A stretch of DNA of 34,979 nt from Acidobacteriota bacterium (GTDB taxonomy: Bacteria; Acidobacteriota; Vicinamibacteria; Vicinamibacterales; 2-12-FULL-66-21): positions 9,567 to 44,545 of the forward strand of contig JAIVJE010000292.1 in NCBI GenBank assembly GCA_020200195.1, written 5' to 3'. Numbering within the stretch: the stretch's first letter is position 1; each line of letters begins with the position of its first letter. Below the pieces are notes generated by a model. It was given only the letters and a program-made list of their open reading frames with translations, had not been told where the DNA came from and made no database searches. Both the position numbers and the translations under genes were made by a program. Below are positions 32,905-34,979 of this stretch, one piece after another.

Positions 32905-33906
32905 TCAGCGCGTTTTCGGTGGGAGCAATCGCTTCGGAAACTTTGCGACCACACTGTAGTTCGGATCGACGACGTTCGCGACGCGCGTGTGCCCGCCCTG
33001 AGACACGACCTGGTACGCGTCTATCCGGTCAAATCCATATTCGTCGACGAGCCATTCGATTAACTCGACCTGCGCAATGCGAAACGCGTCCACGAGCGGA
33101 CGCACGCTCCCGACGACCATGATGTCGTCGGCATCCTCCATGCGGGGCCATCGAATCCGCCGCCCTTTGATGAGGTCGAACTGGAACGTGACGTCCATGG
33201 TCGTTTCGAGACCGGAGCCGCAAATCTCGCCGTCCCCCTGCAGCGCATGTCCGTCGCCGAAATAAAACAGCGCCCCGTCATGGAAGATGGGCAGATAAAC
33301 GACGGTGCCTTCTCGCGCGTCAGACGCATCCATGTTGCCGCCGAAGTTTCCTGGCCAGAGACCGCCGAACTCCTCTTCACCCGCGGGGGCGACGGCGAGG
33401 CGGCCGAGCATCGGCTCGAGCGGCATCTCGATCCGCTTCGCCGCGGATTTCGGCAAGTCGAGGATGCCCACACTGCGCGCGCGATCGAGCTTCCAGATGA
33501 ATCGGCGTGCAGGCAGCGGGTCGTTGAGCATCCGGGTCCGCGAATCGCCAGTGACCGCACTTATGCCCCCCGGATTGACCGCCGAGACTGCCGTGTCGCG
33601 ATTCGGGCGCAGCCGGACGATGCGGACCACCAGCGTGTCGCTGGAGGTCGCCCCGTCGATGTAGAAAGGTCCGACTTCGCCGGGCCACGCCCCGCCGTCG
33701 CGTTCGTAGTAATCACCGGGCTTCGAGAACGTGCGCGTCTCGACAACCGCTCCGGGTGCGACGCGGAGCACGGGCTCGCGAACCGCGAACGTCGGCACAC
33801 CTGCGGTAGGCTCGAATCGGATCGGGGCCGCCGGATTGGGCGGCTGCTGGGCAAGGACGCTGGCGATGGCAGCGGCGAGACAGGCGGCGATCGGGACGGC
33901 CGCCAC
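32905..33906 (-). CDS. Acetamidase/formamidase family protein, exported
   Basis: 333 aa from GTG 33906. A signal-like N-terminus (A-A-C-L-A-A-A-I-A-S-V-L-A-Q) precedes an FmdA_AmdA domain. Typical blocks are G-P-F-Y-I-D-G-A, L-W-P-G-N-F-G-G-N-M-D near 180, and the strongly conserved G-D-G-H-A-L-Q-G-D-G-E-I-C-G near 216. Cytosolic members hydrolyse short amides. An exported form in this setting has unknown substrate. The reading frame of the upstream gene runs about 190 bp into it, so the 5' end may be disturbed and the exact start is uncertain. Confidence 0.87.
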   Translation of the reverse strand: MAAVPIAACLAAAIASVLAQQPPNPAAPIRFEPTAGVPTFAVREPVLRVAPGAVVETRTFSKPGDYYERDGGAWPGEVGPFYIDGATSSDTLVVRIVRLRPNRDTAVSAVNPGGISAVTGDSRTRMLNDPLPARRFIWKLDRARSVGILDLPKSAAKRIEMPLEPMLGRLAVAPAGEEEFGGLWPGNFGGNMDASDAREGTVVYLPIFHDGALFYFGDGHALQGDGEICGSGLETTMDVTFQFDLIKGRRIRWPRMEDADDIMVVGSVRPLVDAFRIAQVELIEWLVDEYGFDRIDAYQVVSQGGHTRVANVVDPNYSVVAKFPKRLLPPKTR

Positions 33907-34495
33907 GGGGCTTTGTCCGAGGATCGCCGCCTCGGAAGTGCCCGCCCCCGCTGCGTGCGGCCGCCTGCCGGACGGTGAATTCGGGCAGCGGCCGCGCGTC
34001 CTTCTGCCCCTCGATACGAGGCAACTGCGCGCGAATCAACTGCCGATGTACCGGACCTTCTTCCACCTCCGGCGGTCCGGATGCCTCTACGTTGTCGCCG
34101 TCGTGATCATCATCATGCATGTCGTCGCTCGGAGTCGGTGCGCCTGGGCCATCCTCCACCGCGTCTGCGGCTTCGATCTCGATAACGTCTGAAGCGGCAA
34201 TCTCGGTGTCGTCAATGTTGGTGGGAGCGAGAGCGGAGGGCGCTGCAAGGACCGGCACGTTCTCCGCGTCCGGCATGCCCGCCAGAACTTCTTTGTATAA
34301 GCCCGCGGGAGATTCTTTCCTGCGCCGGCGAGGCACTTTCGCACCTTTGTACGCGTGCTCGGCGTCGCACGTCGTACACCGCGTCTGTTTGACGTTTTCT
34401 TCGATCATCGCGACGACGGCGTGATTGGTCACGCGTCGCTCACGCGGACAGTAGTCGTCCAATATGTCACCGAGACGCAGCGGGCGCTGCTCCAT
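33713..34495 (-). CDS. Hypothetical CxxC protein with acidic middle and basic tail; 3' end uncertain
   Basis: 260 aa as read. The first 50 residues look real and folded, with Cys16, Cys40-x2-Cys43 and His47 (T-R-C-T-T-C-D-A-E-H), a possible zinc site. Residues 51-65 are basic and 95-150 very acidic (D-D-M-H-D-D-D-H-D-G-D). A block R-Q-L-I-R-A-Q-L-P-R-I-E-G-Q follows, then a Gly/Arg-rich stretch suggesting RNA binding. Beyond about residue 195 the frame lies antiparallel in sense with the acetamidase start region and becomes Arg/Cys-rich nonsense-like. The true end is probably near 33910 and has been lost. GGGGGAAG precedes the ATG. Confidence 0.6.
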   Translation of the reverse strand: MEQRPLRLGDILDDYCPRERRVTNHAVVAMIEENVKQTRCTTCDAEHAYKGAKVPRRRRKESPAGLYKEVLAGMPDAENVPVLAAPSALAPTNIDDTEIAASDVIEIEAADAVEDGPGAPTPSDDMHDDDHDGDNVEASGPPEVEEGPVHRQLIRAQLPRIEGQKDARPLPEFTVRQAAARSGGGHFRGGDPRTKPRGGRPDRRLSRRCHRQRPCPAAAQSGGPDPIRAYRRCADVRGSRARAPRRTRSGCRDAHVLEAR

Positions 34496-34557
34496 TCACT
34501 TCCCCCGAAATATCCGTGTAAATTGGCTGGAAAAAGGCCGCCAGTGCAGGTGACTTG

Positions 34558-34586
34558 AGTCTAGCAGAGCACTCCTGCCGGCGCAA
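34558..34586 (-). promoter_or_regulatory. Candidate sigma-70 promoter for the CxxC gene
   Basis: On the minus strand TTGCGC (34586-34581), a 17-bp spacer and TAGACT (34563-34558) preceded by an extended TG. Transcription would start near 34551, about 55 bases before the ATG at 34495. The match to consensus is moderate but the spacing is exact. Confidence 0.4.
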
Positions 34587-34610
34587 CAATAACCCCGCAC
34601 GAAACCCCGC

Positions 34611-34979
34611 TCAAGGCTGCCGCAGCCCGGACCGCCCGCGTGCACGGTCGATCCATTCCAGCGCCGCTTCGAGCGGGCGATCGCGTCCCGCCAGCAGGTC
34701 GTCACGGCGCAGCGGCACGATCTCATCGGGTATGACGCCGCGGCCTTCGAGCCGCGTGCCGTCAGCGGTCACGAAGTCGCCGTACGCGTGAATCAGCACG
34801 TCGCCGTTTGGCAAGCGATCGAACAATGCGGGTAGCGCCTGCCCCATGGACGTCTGCCCGAAGACACGGGCGCGCCCGATCGACTGCATCCCTCCAGCAA
34901 AGCACTCGGACGCGCTGCCGGTGAGTGCATCGACCAGAATCGCTACAGGACCGGCGAAGACGCCGACGCGCTCGCCGCG
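34611..34979 (-). CDS. S41-family peptidase, C-terminal part (cut by window edge)
   Basis: The frame is open from the window edge to the stop at 34611, 122 residues. G-P-V-A-I-L-V-D-A-L-T-G-S-A-S-E-C-F-A is the S41 core with the catalytic serine in G-S-A-S-E. It is followed by V-F-G-Q-T-S-M-G-Q-A-L-P, a form seen in non-Ctp members that lack the lysine of the Ser-Lys dyad in this place. Then G-V-I-P-D-E-I-V-P is a usual late motif. The N-terminal part, including any PDZ domain or signal, is outside the window. Confidence 0.85.
   Translation of the reverse strand, partial: RGERVGVFAGPVAILVDALTGSASECFAGGMQSIGRARVFGQTSMGQALPALFDRLPNGDVLIHAYGDFVTADGTRLEGRGVIPDEIVPLRRDDLLAGRDRPLEAALEWIDRARGRSGLRQP

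Overview
The window is a high-GC bacterial chromosome segment with densely packed genes and many few-base stop/start overlaps. No phage, transposon, plasmid, tRNA or rRNA gene was recognised. The gene content (SUF operon with SufU and SufT, a PilT-like ATPase with a long acidic linker, a PorV-less two-domain multicopper oxidase/ZIP cluster, short heptad intergenic repeats) resembles Acidobacteriota of the Vicinamibacteria type. That placement rests on general familiarity with such gene sets, not on a search, and is only moderately confident.

Layout. 1-6229 (minus strand): Fe-S cluster assembly operon read right to left as sufA, sufB, sufC, sufD, sufS, sufU, sufT and then an Rrf2-family regulator cut by the window edge. 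A MoeB/ThiF-rhodanese sulfur-carrier enzyme (6273-7395) lies just upstream. 7457-10229: an RmuC-like protein converging on a truncated SIMPL-domain protein, then a formylglycine-generating-enzyme-fold protein. 10245-13893: a PLP aminotransferase overlapping homoserine dehydrogenase, a small glutaredoxin-like gene on the opposite strand whose first active-site codon is an in-frame TGA, and a CaiB-type CoA-transferase. 13910-16470: a PilT-like ATPase and a small unknown protein. 16576-20054 (minus): multicopper oxidase, ZIP transporter, cupredoxin and MenG/UbiE methyltransferase in one overlapping run, divergent from a DtxR/MntR-type regulator (20123) that is fused in frame to an exported beta-barrel-like domain. 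21613-26548: queD and queC, a DUF4097 lipoprotein, nagA, a DUF5615 PIN-like protein and a deoxyhypusine-synthase-like enzyme. 26705-31328: small membrane protein, sigma-54 activator, then a membrane HD-GYP/GAF/GGDEF protein preceded by a sigma-54-type promoter. 31329-34979: a decayed flavin/NAD reductase fragment, BON lipoprotein, fabI, acetamidase/formamidase, a CxxC protein and a partial S41 peptidase.

The strongest single observation is the glutaredoxin-like gene at 12422-12670. Codon 13, where the first cysteine of a CxxC active site is expected, is TGA, giving UxxC. A perfect 7-bp hairpin with a G in the second loop position follows at the spacing expected of a bacterial SECIS element. 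The hairpin is written with codons (TTA, CTT, TCA) that are rare in the surrounding genes. This is most simply a selenoprotein.

A second theme is a set of short tandem repeats with a 7- or 14-bp period in six gaps between genes, with different sequences but the same period. Two of these arrays can form G-quadruplexes on the coding strand. A third theme is sequence damage: single-base frameshifts in sufD and moeB, two odd gene-end fusions or overlaps, and one decayed reductase. The two frameshifts in otherwise intact conserved genes may be assembly errors.
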